DNA of 64,000 nucleotides from Chara braunii (taxonomy: Eukaryota > Streptophyta > Charophyceae > Charales > Characeae): contig BFEA01000038.1 of NCBI GenBank assembly GCA_003427395.1, positions 356,602 to 420,601 of the forward strand, given 5' to 3'. Made by a program: the position numbers and the translations under genes. The notes beneath the pieces were generated by a model. The model was not told the DNA's origin, did no database searches, and saw nothing but the letters and a program-made list of their open reading frames with translations. Positions 20,724 through 31,611 of the stretch are shown piece after piece; within the stretch, counting starts at the first letter, position 1; each line of letters begins with the position of its first letter.

Positions 20724-21032
20724 TGTAGCGGACCTCCGGTTGGTCTGTGAGACCAGCCCCTTGGCCTGTTCTCACAGGCCTGTGTTGTATTCGAGGTAGG
20801 CCAGTCCACGCCGGTACCTCTGTCGGTATTAGCCAGTCCAGTCTAGTCCAGTCAGTCCGTTGGGGTATACCCCAGCCAGAGTCTGTACTTTGGGTCATTC
20901 TACATTCACACAGTTTTGTAGTATGTACGTTGGAGTGTGCGTGGGAGCTGCGCTGTGCCATCTTGCTCCACTCTCATCGTCCATCTCCATCTCTATCCCA
21001 GGTGGATCACCTCACCCGGTGGGTCCGCCACA
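20724..21032 (+). repeat. A1 3' LTR
   Basis: Starts TGTAGCGG and ends GTCCGCCACA. It matches 2212-2519 along its whole length and is not followed by a PBS, so it is the downstream LTR. The foldback hairpin starting at 21047 lies immediately beyond it. Confidence 0.87.
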
Positions 21033-21046
21033 ATGAGGAAGTCCTC

Positions 21047-21205
21047 CGAATGTACTTTTGCATGTTCTTGCGGAGGATTCAATCTCGTTTTGCACATTTG
21101 GAGAGTAGGGCAACAAGCCTCTTGATTTGCCCTCAATCCACTGCTCTCCAAATGTGCAAAATGAGACTAGATCCTCCACTAGAACATAAAAAAATACATT
21201 CGTGG
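21047..21205. repeat. Foldback hairpin of the dispersed 55-nt motif
   Basis: Two arms, about 21049-21110 and 21143-21205, are inverse copies of each other: GTTTTGCACATTTGGAGAG on the left and CTCTCCAAATGTGCAAAATG on the right, around a partly self-complementary loop (AGGGCAA...TTGCCCT). The same arm motif recurs at 24192, 25203-25565, 29388, 62212 and 62701-62870. It could be a foldback MITE or a small-RNA precursor. Confidence 0.75.
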
Positions 21206-21323
21206 TGTGGGCATGTGGGGAGCAGTGGAGAAACAACGGATACTTCCTCTAGGCTTGTCGTGAGTGGTGGACCTCTGACAACCAAATAGTCCCTCAGGTA
21301 AAATAGTTTTTTTTTTTTTTTTA

Positions 21324-24190
21324 ACATCTGCTAGAGACCTATTATTGGAGGCGATAAGAGCGTCCTCCAATAATAAGCCTCCCAATTAGATGGCTCCAAT
21401 CTATTGGTGGGGAGCTACACCTGCTGGAAACCGGGTCCAACATCCCGCTTACAGGAAAACCACGTTGGTGGATGATTGGCATTGGAAAAATCATGAATGA
21501 TGTTGAGGGAATTAGTCCTTCCCTTGGAGAGGTAATCATAACCTCTTCACCCCATGTGGGGGCACCAAATCTAACCTCTTATACTAGCTCTAAAACCTTT
21601 AATCCTCATTGGGGGCTTGCAAGCCAAAAACATTTATCACATGGACGATTACTCATTACCATACCAAAACCCTGGGATCCTGGAACTTGAAGATGGGGAA
21701 AAGGGGTCTGGGAAGTCTGTCAAGTGTCTAAGAGGTATAACTAGATCCACCACTGTTCAATCCCCAAACGTCAGGATGTAGTCTCTACATACTTTATCCT
21801 TGTCCTTCTTCTCAGCCGCTTCCCACTTGACTGCTCCCAATTTCCTCCCTTGAGGACCTTAAAGCCAACATCGAGAGAACTCCTTAATAATTTTTAGAAT
21901 TTCAGTATGTGAGTTTAGGTGTTGAATTTTTTCCTTTCTATTTTCCCATTTAGTTTTGATTGTAGTTTGAACTTGTTGTTTGATTGTGTCTGTAAATTGT
22001 GGGTCATCCAACCTGGCCCCTTCCATTTCAAAGGTACATTTCCTTAGCCAGATAGCCCAAAGTGCTGCTCTTCTTCCCACAATGAACATGTTGTGAGTGA
22101 AGTTATCACACGATTCTGGTTTCCAAGATTCCAACATAATGGTTTTTCAGTCCCATGGCCATTGGCATTGGGTATCCAATTGTCGCCAAATCCGGTCTCA
22201 CCATCTCCAAAGCCAAATAGTTTCTGGGCACTGTAAAAAAATGTGTTCAATAGTCTACCGGAATGGTTCTTGCAGGGAAGGTTGATCTACATAATTTGCA
22301 CCAAGGGAGTGTCATTCCCTTTTGTTCCAGAGTAATTTGATCTATCAACCAGTCATTCATAGGAAGACAACGGTGCTCAATTTGGCATTGTAGTGAGGTC
22401 ACCTTGGCTGGTTTATCCTTCATAATTTAAAATAACTTAATTGACTTAAACACTTATTCACACAGATTCAGTTGATTCATCCATCTAGTTATCACTCTAT
22501 CCTTTAAATTAATTTGTGGCCTCAACATTTTGTATGTGGACTTAAGTGTCAAAGTATGAAGAGCTCTCTGGTACTGGTGACCCTTACAGTCATGTGACGT
22601 CCAAACCCAATTAATACGGTCTAAGACCATACAAAAAATAAGAGTATCTGGCATGAAAGGCAGCCATGAGATCTTGTGTTTAAGCATCCGAATTCTAAAG
22701 ATGAGCTGACTATCCACCCATTGAACTTCCTCTGTTGGAATAACTGTGTTATCTTGAGCTAATCACGATATGGTAAAAATAACTACTCCATTAGTATTAA
22801 TTTGTAAGATATTACCAATCGTGTGAAGTTGATTTGTGATAGCTACCTAAACTCCTTATTCCAATTTTTGTTCTTTCCTTAGGATACGGATTCAATCTAA
22901 AGGAATTAGTTCAGTGATTTTTTCTAAGACTTCCCCTGAATGGTGGCAATACCTCAATTGCCTATGCAGATCAGATGGCGAGATCCATTCCTTAGAATCC
23001 TCACTCCAAATGTCCTTGATGCGTAAAACCCCTCTTTTGACCCTCACTCCAAATGTCCTTGATACATAAAACCCCTCTTTTGACCCATCCTTTCCATGAT
23101 GAATCCATACAATGCAGCACATGCTCTTGCGAGTCTCTGATCCATCAATTGTTGAAAAGGGGTTGCTGACAAACTTTCTCCCATCTTTTTGGAGCAACAT
23201 TGTCTGGCAAGGGTAAATTTCTCCATGTCTTTAACAAAATAGTCCAGAAGGGATCTTGCCAAGGTCTATCCTTACCGTCAGACAATCATATCCCATTGGA
23301 TTTTCTATCCCTCCTAAGATCTTTCTAGGGATAGATCATGACATGTCATCTAACCATAACAATGGGTCAATGTCATCCAACGTCTCAGATGCGAGGCGTT
23401 TGATCTGCTCTCATGCCAAAGCATTCCAAGGGGTTTGGGGTTAAGGACCAGTCTCTTGATCCACTGGATGGACAAAGTAATTCATTATGTATTCAAGTCA
23501 ATAATTCTCAGCCCCCCTTTTACCGTTGTTTGAATCACTGACTGCCATGCCACTCTACTGATAACATTTTTACTCTCATGATTACCCCTCCATAAGAATG
23601 TCACCAATTGCCTCTGAAGCGTCTTGAGAGCAACCTTGTTCATTGCCAAGACTATATTATTAATGACAAAAACATGACCAAAAATTGAGGAATGTTGTCT
23701 TGCCATAATTCTTGTTTCGTGAGGGTCTGTTGGGAAATCCATTAATTATTGGTAGTCAGTTTTCCTTCCACAGTTAAGGATATTCATAAAACTCACACAA
23801 GTGTATTCAATGGGAGCCATTTAAGCTTTGGCTGCTCTGGGGGACGAACCCCTTGATGGTGAATCCACCAACCCAACGTTTTATTGCCTAGTTAATTTTC
23901 ATATCAGATAGGTGACAAAAAATTTCCATCATTTTACGGACTGTTGCTAAATTATGAACCATGAGTGAGAGATCATCTGCAAATAATGAGCAGAGAGGAA
24001 TTGCGTCCTCTTAGATGGATGTTACCTGGATACGTTTTATATCCTTGTATTTTCTTATATTAGCAGCTAATGCCTCCATTAGAAAAAAACAATTTATATG
24101 ATCATATGTTTTTTCGAAATCAATAAAGATAAAAAATGCATTATGTTTAGATTGACGTGGTACGAGCAGATGAACATTTGCATTTTCTTT
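21324..24190 (-). pseudogene. 5'-truncated LINE (non-LTR retrotransposon)
   Basis: Remnant of the ORF2 polyprotein of a plant L1-like LINE. Reading on the minus strand, RT motif A is FFIFIDFEKTYDHI (about 24100-24145) and the catalytic motif C is SLFADDLSLMV (about 23955-23985). Next comes the thumb and connection with FLWRGNHESKNVISRVAW and KGGLRIIDLNT (23485-23700). A C-terminal part follows with WVWTSHDCKGHQ-like (about 22600) and ALWAIWLRKCTF (about 22050) segments that recall the zf-RVT region. Many stops and frameshifts break it. The endonuclease and RT fingers are absent, the usual 5' truncation. A T-run at 21307-21323 on the plus strand would be its poly-A tail. Confidence 0.8.
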
Positions 24191-25144
24191 AGGAGAATTT
24201 AGTTTTATTTTGCACATTTGGAAAGTAGTGGAACAATGTTGTATAAGGTTTTGTAGGACGTTTTCCTCCCTTTTGCCCGCCAAGTGGCGGGGATGTCTTT
24301 TTTTTTTCCCAACACTTCTCGTTTTCGTTTGTTTTTGTTTTCTTTTCCTTGTCTGCATGGTGTTTTTTTTCCTTTTGTGCCATATACTTTTTTTTTTTCT
24401 TTTTCTTTTCAACGTACTTCTCGTTTTCATTTGCTTTCGTCTTCTTTCCTTGTCTTGCCAATACTGTTGTCGTGAATGTGGAAACACATGCCCACTTACC
24501 CTTTTCCTTGGGCCCAACAACATCTTCTTCCATTGCACTTCAGGACCTTCCCCGACCTGCGTAAGTTGCCACACGCTAACTGGTAAGGGCCGCGACCGAT
24601 GTATCGGCCAAGTACTAGTGGTTTAAAGGGCCCAGTGCAAAAGGCTAATATTATCAAGCAAATAGATAAGATTGGGGTCCTCACAGTCTATCCAGAAACC
24701 ATCCAAATATTGAGTCCGCTTCCCATCACGTGCTGCTCTCCTATATCGTTTTTTTATAAAATTTGCGTTATGCCTCTCAAAGTTAAGTTGCATGCCAAAA
24801 TGACCCTAGAAGATGTGGGTAGGGCGGAATGCCCTTTTGGACTGAAATCTTTGTGATATGCCCCTGTGAGGCCAGAGAACAAATTTTCAGTCCGCACCTC
24901 TTCGTTAGGGTCTGGGCCTGCATCCTGTTTTACTCGGTTTGCCCCTCCCTACAATGCAGACAACTTTGTAGAATACCCAGACTCTAGACACGACAATCTA
25001 GGACTTCGAATTAAAACATTTGGATGAATTCAAACATCTGAACGTAGCTCGAGGTTGTCAGCCTCACATTGGATTCGCCTCGATCCTTGTAAGTTCCTTT
25101 ATCGTTGTCCTCCTCCTCCCTCGTCATGCTTCCAAGGTCTCCTC

Positions 25145-25146
<2 letters not shown>
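24191..25146. other. Non-coding; T-rich direct repeat and MITE end
   Basis: Starts with one arm of the dispersed hairpin motif (TTTTGCACATTTGGAAAGTAG, split here as TTTTGCACATTTGG plus AAAGTAG, 24210-24230). Two T/C-rich blocks at about 24310-24360 and 24412-24462 are direct repeats sharing ACTTCTCGTTTTC and CTTTCCTTGTCT-like ends. GGCCAAGTACTAGTGGTTTA at 24606-24626 is the right end of the MITE family seen whole at 26731 and 63179. The rest shows no gene. Confidence 0.5.

Positions 25147-25187
<41 letters not shown>
25147..25187. repeat. (TG)n microsatellite
   Basis: About 20 TG dinucleotides; a shorter (CA)n lies at 25588-25601. Confidence 0.95.
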
Positions 25188-25189
<2 letters not shown>

Positions 25190-25202
25190 GAGAGTAAGAG
25201 AT

Positions 25203-25565
25203 ATAGTTGTGTATCTTCCCATGTTCTCGCAAGACATTCGTTCTCGTTTTACACCTGTTTGGGATCACGATTTTGATCCTAATAGGAAGAGAATGAATCT
25301 GCCGCTAAAACATGGGAAGATACACTACCATTTTTTGACTTTCGTATATAGAAAAAAATGGTGGCATATCTTCCCATGATCTAGCGAGAGATCCGTTCTC
25401 ATTTTTCATGCGGTGCACTTAGATGGGGTAATCCCAACAGCAAGAGAATGAATCTGCCGCTGAACCATGAGAAGATACAGAACCATTTTTTTTGTCTTTC
25501 TTACACAAAAGATATGACGGTGTATCTTCTCATGTTATGGCAGGAGGGTCGATCTCATTTTGCAT
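25203..25565. repeat. Alternating array of five inverted hairpin motifs
   Basis: The motif TATCTTCCCATGTTCTCGC...TTCGTTCTCGTTTT appears in alternating orientation at about 25205 (+), 25287 (-), 25350 (+), 25441 (-) and 25510 (+). The minus forms read GAGAATGAATCTGCCGCT...ACATGGGAAGATACA. Adjacent units face each other around short self-complementary spacers (ACCATTTTTT...AAAAAAATGGT), so the block could fold into two or three consecutive hairpins. No ORF is convincing. Confidence 0.78.
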
Positions 25566-26730
25566 GCTCTCTCTCCCTCTCGCATACACACACACACACA
25601 CAATCAGTTTTATGCATGTTTGTCTTCCTCCTGTCGTTTGTGTTCCTCTTATTTTTCTTAAGTACTTTTCAAGTGTCGAGTTGAGCACCCTTAAGTAGTG
25701 CCAAATAGTCAGTTATTCCTCGTCTGGAGTGCCTACAACACTCTTAGGGGGGGGGAGGGGGGCTCGGTTCGGGATGTTTGTGTCGCCTGTGGATGATGAC
25801 GGATGCTAATCGGAGTGACTCCGTCCCAGCTTAGTGGGTGGTGGGAACCAACAATCTGCGAGGTTCACCCGTGATGTGAGTAGGTGATGTTCCGCTTTGC
25901 GTCGTGTTGGATGTTTGGACTGCCTTGTCTATACTCCCCTGCTACCTTGTTGCCCGCTCTACTTGCTTCGCAGGTCGTTCTCGGCCAACTGTTGTCTTTG
26001 CTATGTGGTGTGGCCGTGTGGTTGGTGTTGCCTTGCGCTTCGTTGCTTTGCTGCTTTGCTTCCCTTCCGCTGGTTGTGTCTTCTATGTCCTTCGTCTGCA
26101 TACCTTGTAGTTCAGTTGCCTTTGCTTCACACATGGTTTTTGTGCTGCTTGTTGTACTGCTTGTCCGCTTGCCGTGCCGTCCCTTACAGTATCGTTGCCT
26201 TGGTGTTGTTGTTGTGTACTTCATTTCGTGCAGTGAGTGTCGTGTCATTCCTTGTAGTCGTTTTGACGTTGTGTAGTCGTGTTGCCTCTACTGCGTTGCC
26301 TGGTGCTCCGCAGGGTTGCTGCTCCCTGCTATGTTCCGCTTGGGGACAGTCCGCCTTGAATATGGGTCAAAAGGCTCATGACCCAAACCATCAAATACAG
26401 AGATTTCGCAGATTGTCAAGGGTTCAACTTCCTGATGAGTCAATGCAATTCCGACGAAACAATCTATCATCCGTTTTTTTTTTTTTTTTTTTTCACTTCG
26501 TATTTTTTAATCCTTTCTTTTTTTGTTTGTCTGTTGTTCTTCGGTCTGGCTTTTCGTTCGTTGGCCTTGTGTAGTTTGTTTGCCCACCTGCTTCCCCCAT
26601 GCCCTCCAGCCTGTATCCTTTGCTTCACTGTCTTCCATGCCACACTGTGCTGTATCATTTGTCTACCTTTTGGTCTTGCGCTCGTAATTTTTCTTTTTGC
26701 CTTTTTACTTCAAGTGGAGCTGTAACGTTA
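25566..26730. other. Non-coding, no gene recognised
   Basis: A G-run near 25749-25765 and a G/T-rich stretch at 25870-26340 with many short GTTGCC/CTTTGC repeats. The ORFs here (for example 25897-26574) are Cys/Leu/Val-rich by composition, without a start context, motif or conserved pattern. A T-run of about 18 lies at 26475-26492. Confidence 0.5.
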
Positions 26731-26893
26731 CTTTAAACCACCAGTACTTCCTAAAGTTGAACCCTTTAACAAGCCATAATTTTAGGAAACATACGGGCCA
26801 CTGTAGGAGCGCCCAAATTCATACGACTAAAAACATTTCTACCCTTTTATTTTTTTTGCGGCTGATAGTTGGGTCCAGTATTGGTGGCTTAAG
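26731..26893. mobile_element. MITE with TTTAAACCACCAGTACTT termini, copy 1
   Basis: The left end CTTTAAACCACCAGTACTTC and the right end CCAGTATTGGTGGCTTAAGG are imperfect terminal inverted repeats of about 20 bp. The interior (AACAAGCCATAATTTTAGG, GAGCGCCCAAATTCAT, CGGCTGATAGTTGGG) matches the copy at 63179-63340. About 163 bp with no coding capacity. The target duplication is not clear, so the superfamily is open. Confidence 0.78.
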
Positions 26894-27006
26894 GATTGTC
26901 TGTCAACTTGACTCACTGAGATGCATGTTTCCTTTTGAGATATTGTGTCGAGATGGTGCACAGTCTTTGTGTCGAGGATATGCTCCATGAGTTTCACACA
27001 CATCAT

Positions 27007-27034
27007 CATACACACACACGCACACACACACACA
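27007..27034. repeat. (CA)n microsatellite
   Basis: Imperfect CA repeat with one CG interruption. Confidence 0.9.
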
Positions 27035-28762
27035 CGGACCTCGTACGAACCAAATCCCCCTCTTGTCACGATAACTCATTGAACTTCCAATTTAACGATG
27101 GCAGACTGATCTGCATTGGTGGTGTTAATTTGTGTTTCATTTCTTGCTTTATGGATGCGTGCATATTCTTCCTTTTACTATGTGAATAAATTTGCATTCT
27201 CATCAATCAAAGGAGGAGAAGAGAGGCAACAAAGGCGGGGGGAGGGGGGGGTGTGGGAGAGGGATGAATAAAGGCAGGAGGAGAGAGGTATGGGCATGTA
27301 GAAGGGCGTGGAGTAGGAACAAGAATTGGGTCCAACGGCCAGCCAAGTGCATTGAAAAGATGACGTAGGCGGGTAGGGGTACACTGAAAATTTACTGCCC
27401 CCCCTGGAAATTGGCACGTACGATGGTATTCTGAAAAGTTGGACCGGTACCCGGTAGGGGTGTATTGCAAAGATATCCGGTCCAATTGACGTGAAGGGCA
27501 TTTTTCAAAGATTTTTAATTGTCGGAAGAGTATTCCACTCTATCTACATCTTTTAGGGACATTTTGACATATATCTCAAATTAGAGGCGTATAACGCAAA
27601 TTTTCGCTTATTTTGTTTGTGGAAAAAAAATGTGACAATCTTGAGATATGATCAGCGTTTAAATCGCCAGTTCACCCGAACCTAAGTTGACGAAGCCACC
27701 TTCCAAGGCTTAGGAACTTGCAATTGCGCCTTTTCAAAGTGGTTTGTCTCTTTGGCTATCAACTCAAGCCTACGGTAACGAGCACTACTTAGGTTCATGT
27801 GAATTGTTTGTTAGAAGGGAAAAAAAAATATTTTGTTTAGTCTGAAAGAACGATGTTATTATTTTATTTTTTCTATAAGGCTAATTCTTTTGACTTAAAA
27901 AAAAAAATTGAAAAGTCTAGATTGTAGTAGACCTTGGATGGTAGGCCTCGGGAGGTGTCTGTCGTTGTACTCAACCAGTGGGGAGATCAGATGGCTTGTG
28001 ACAGCCCCAAGGCCAATCTCTTCCTGGGGGCATCATTCTTGAACTTTTTTTTTTTTCCAAGTCGAGCCGTATAACGATGCGACCCAGACCTTGTCTCTAG
28101 ACCTAGACCTACACCAACCCACGTCTTTCGGGGACCTCGGACGAGTGAATTCTCCTGGGAGCTACCATAGGGACACCCCGAATTCTTGAGGACGACCCAG
28201 ACATAGGAGGGGTCACATATATGTGGGCATTCCCCACCTGTATCACATCTAGCAAACTCTATGGGTGTCTACCACCCTTCTACTATCAATGCGACAACCC
28301 ACCCTCCCCGGCGTAAGATGACACCCCTACTAAGAGACCTTCCCCAAATTCACGCCCCAATCAACCTCCTCAATGGGAATGCAGACAGGTACCAGCCTGG
28401 ATGAAGCCCAGTCCCCGAGCATCGTAAGATAGACACGAGGTCCTCCCTTGGGAATCGTATATACCTACCCCTACCACTACTCAAGGGGGGTGTAGAGAGT
28501 GGGGCCGGACCGCGACCAGAATCGTACAATGTAAGTATGGACACTCGCTGTTGTACCATGAGGTTGGGAAACTACCATGGTACCCAGTCACACCCATGAC
28601 ACACCAACAAAGCAGTGCATATGAACGAGATGGTGCAAACAGACAAACCCATAATCTCTACACAAATTCCTATCAAGCCTGGACCTAAGACCCTTACCCA
28701 ACCTAAATAGTCTACCCCATCCATGGTAAGTACACGAGACATGACCCAGAGATCATCGGACC
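27035..28762. other. Non-coding, no gene recognised
   Basis: Ordinary-looking unique sequence. G-rich at 27220-27300, AT-rich at 27500-27920. I found no protein domain, no RNA gene and no repeat shared with the rest of the window. Confidence 0.45.
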
Positions 28763-28778
28763 GCACACACACACGCAC

Positions 28779-28855
<77 letters not shown>

Positions 28856-28869
28856 CACAGACACACACA
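28763..28869. repeat. Long (CA)n microsatellite
   Basis: About 107 bp of CA repeat with a few CG interruptions. Ser/His/Thr and Val/Cys ORFs read through it are artefacts of the repeat. Confidence 0.95.
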
Positions 28870-29074
28870 TACATAGACTCGTCAGACCACCCCAAGGCTA
28901 AGCACTCAAACAACCCTCCCCCCAAGGCCTGCTACCAACATACTACGACCATGGACTAACGCCTTTGGGTGGTGCGCACATAGTGTCTGTAATAGTACCA
29001 TGTGTCAGCCCAAGGGGGATGTGCGAATGACAGTACATTAGTCGGCGCCAGTTGGTGGCCTATGCGCAAAAAAT

Positions 29075-29165
29075 GTAGGCCTAAATATTTCAGCATGCGC
29101 CCTAATACCACAATGCACATTTCTAACAAGTGCTCTAACCACTGAGCTGCTGCCCATTCGCTCTT
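29075..29165 (-). repeat. Candidate tRNA-derived SINE head
   Basis: On the minus strand GCAGCTCAGTGGTTAGAGCA (29140-29159) is an almost perfect tRNA A box. The following sequence has no good B box or T-arm, so it is not a functional tRNA. It could be the head of a SINE whose body runs down to about 28960, or a broken tRNA pseudogene. Confidence 0.42.
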
Positions 29166-29387
29166 TTAATAGTTTCATGATTATGTTTTTTTTTTTCTTT
29201 TCTTTTCCTTATGAGTGGACAACTATATAACTATTTGTCACAACCCCTCGTTTGTTGTCCTCGTCTACCTCTCAGCCTACAGTGTACCGGGCAACTTTGT
29301 TTGATGATATATCACAGCCAGACAATTCTATCGACAATGGGTGCCTCGGTAAGCGCCTTGCTCCGCTACTCATTAAACTTGAATGAG

Positions 29388-29441
29388 CAAAATGAGAACG
29401 AATCTCCCACTAAAACATGGACAGATACACCGCCATACTTT
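29388..29441. repeat. Single copy of the dispersed hairpin motif
   Basis: GCAAAATGAGAACGAATCTC followed by ACTAAAACATGGACAGATACA and CCGCCAT (written here in parts). It matches the minus-form arms at 25287 and 62818. No facing partner is visible nearby. Confidence 0.65.
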
Positions 29442-29990
29442 ACATTGGTGAATATTGAAAGACGAAAGATTAACAGTCTCTCTTTCTCCCCCCTCCCCCC
29501 TCGTGAGCAATATCGATTTCCCCGAGCACAACCTTATTTTTGTTGCAGCTGACCAGAAATATAGTTTGTATAAATTCCTTATCAGGGTGCGTTATTTTTG
29601 GGGGAAGACGACAGGGGCAATATTTTGTGGACAGATCGAACAATGGGTGGGGGCAGGATAGTGTGGCAGGAGGGAAAATCGACTTTAGGGTTTCAATTTT
29701 TTATGTGGGCGGTGGGCGAACAACATGGGGCCCATGCTTCAAGGCACCCGGCATCCTCCGGGGCGCGCGTCCACACCTTGAGTGGTATATCAGTGGTGTG
29801 TGGGAGGATGTTGGCCTTTGACACTGCTATTACTTGATAGGGGTGGGGGAAAACGAAAAGGCAGTCGCAACTATTGACAAATGCTCGGTTTTGTGTTGGT
29901 CGGGTCCCCAATGGCAACCCCAACCCTGCACCCCAAACCACTACTACCTTTTTACTCCGAACATGACATACATGCGTTATATTCGAGTTT

Positions 29991-29993
<3 letters not shown>
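29442..29993. other. Non-coding, no gene recognised
   Basis: G/T-rich unique sequence with small ORFs lacking any motif. It ends with ACATGCGTTATATTCG next to the AT microsatellite. Confidence 0.45.

Positions 29994-30066
<73 letters not shown>
29994..30066. repeat. (AT)n microsatellite
   Basis: About 36 AT dinucleotides, flanked on both sides by copies of an ATGCGTTRTATTCG motif (29971, 30080, 30130, 30160, 30178). Confidence 0.95.
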
Positions 30067-30068
<2 letters not shown>

Positions 30069-31119
30069 AATAGAACCCAAATGCGTTGTCTTCAAAATTT
30101 AGGGTTATTTAGATAGAACGCATATGCGCTATATTGGAATAAAACACACCCTATGTGTTGTATTCGTTTAAAATGTACATGCGTTATATTCGGGGGTAGA
30201 AGTTAGGATAAGGGGCAAACATACACTGTGTTGGCTAAAAGAAAAAGCAACATTTCTACTCAATCGTAAGACAGTTGTCGTACCCCGCCTTAAGTCGCCA
30301 GTATACAAGCCCTGACCTTGCTGAAAATGAGGTTGTTGCTCATCCAACAATTTTGTGCCTCTAAGCCTACCGGACCACAGTGGCTAGCAACGCTAGTTAA
30401 AACGAGAGATGGTTAATTGAAACCAAAATTTTGGGTTTTTCATCATATCACCACAAGCAATGTCGACGAAAATTTCGCTAACAAACAATGCACGCTCATA
30501 ATACAAACGTAAAAAAAAAAAAAAACAGGCAAGAAAGAAAGAAAAAAACTCAAAAGCATTATAATACCCAATTCGGAGTAGTTTTCAGAGTTCGCTAAGT
30601 TTTTATCCGGATTCCGTGTTTTTACCAACTTTTTCATCGAAAAAAGAAGAAAGAAATTGAATCCAAATACGTCGAAACTCAATACAGATATACCCTAAAA
30701 CACATATAAATCACATACGGAAAAAAAAAAAAACAATTCAGTGAAATATGACAGTTTCGATGAAAATTTATCCAAAATCGACGTACCTATTAACCATTAG
30801 TGGTAAAAAAATAAAGAAGTCTGACACTGGCCATTCGACAAAGCTTGACGAACAATGGAGAACCTACAGGCCCAGATGTACTAAATGTTTAACCTCACTT
30901 TGAACGAGTCATAAATTAAATCCCGAAGGATAAAGTGCCCATAGTATATCTTCAACATAATTGCCCATTGTTCATGTGTAGGTCTTCGAGATGATATTTG
31001 AGTTGCTATGACAAACAAGTCCAAGAGAGCAGTTATTTATTTATTTATTTAATTCACATTATTTTCATAGAGTTTATTCTTTAGATGTTCATAAGGATTC
31101 ATATTCCACTCTGTATTTC
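30067..31119. other. Non-coding flank of element B
   Basis: AT-rich sequence with A-runs at about 30510 and 30720 and a (TTTA)n stretch at 31033-31051. I see no gene. It is the left target flank of element B. Confidence 0.5.
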
Positions 31120-31611
31120 TGCAATAACCCATGCCATATGTCTCGTAGAATGTCTGAAGGTCTACTTTGCCGCCCTCAGCCCAGACCAAAATGGGGGAAA
31201 AAGAACCCACACGAATATTCATGGTCTGGACGTGAGACAATTGACTTTTCTCAATTGTCATGACACCAACAGTCAAAGTCCAAAGGTACCCAGCCCAGAC
31301 CGCCGGTCAAGCACACACACTTGCTTGTATGCAGGTACCCAAACAACATCAGGTTCAAGGGGAAGTCTGTAACTATACACAATCAAGACCCTCAATCGTG
31401 AGGCAATCTGGACGACTGAGGGAACAGGACTCGAGGCCAGACAACCTCGTCAAATGTTACTTAAGCCTAGCCTCGAGATGGTCAGCATTCAGTCTTGCTA
31501 TGCTGCTTGGATGTTGGCTTGACTTCAACTAGACGTTGGCGAGACGCTAGCTGAACGCCAGCACTGTGGGCGACGACGACGGCATGTTGGCGTTCTTTGC
31601 ATTATGCGCAG

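Larger units (their letters stand above)
2212..21032 (+). mobile_element. Ty3/gypsy chromovirus A1 with nested insertions
   Basis: The ends are two similar LTRs of about 308 bp starting TGTARCGG. Between them lie a PBS, a long leader, gag, protease, RT, RNase H, integrase and a chromodomain, in the order of a Ty3/gypsy chromovirus. Of the 18.8 kb, about 7.3 kb (6363-13643) and 358 bp (13776-14133) are later insertions, leaving an element of about 11.2 kb. A second copy of the family (A2, 34649-44947, minus) allows the insertion boundaries to be read by comparison. Flanking pentamers (GGGAG left, ATGAG right) do not match exactly, so the target duplication is eroded or the LTRs recombined. Stops, frameshifts and a mutated RT YxDD box show it is dead. 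Confidence 0.88.

Noticed and set aside
2212-21032. Exact 5-bp target duplication for A1
   Set aside because: Flanks GGGAG and ATGAG agree at only three positions; I do not claim a duplication.
24011-24574. 187-codon basic protein
   Set aside because: Only the end (FFIFIDFEKTYDHI) is real LINE RT; the Lys/Arg-rich part is the complement of T/C-rich low-complexity DNA.
25897-26574. 225-codon Cys/Leu/Val-rich frame as a membrane protein
   Set aside because: The composition reflects G/T-rich repetitive DNA; there is no regular spacing of hydrophobic segments or sequence motif, and all frames there are open to a similar degree.
28572-28959. ORFs with poly-VC or poly-HT tracts
   Set aside because: They are translations of a (CA)n microsatellite.
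29140-29159. Functional tRNA gene
   Set aside because: Only the D-arm/A box is good; no T-arm or acceptor stem can be formed.
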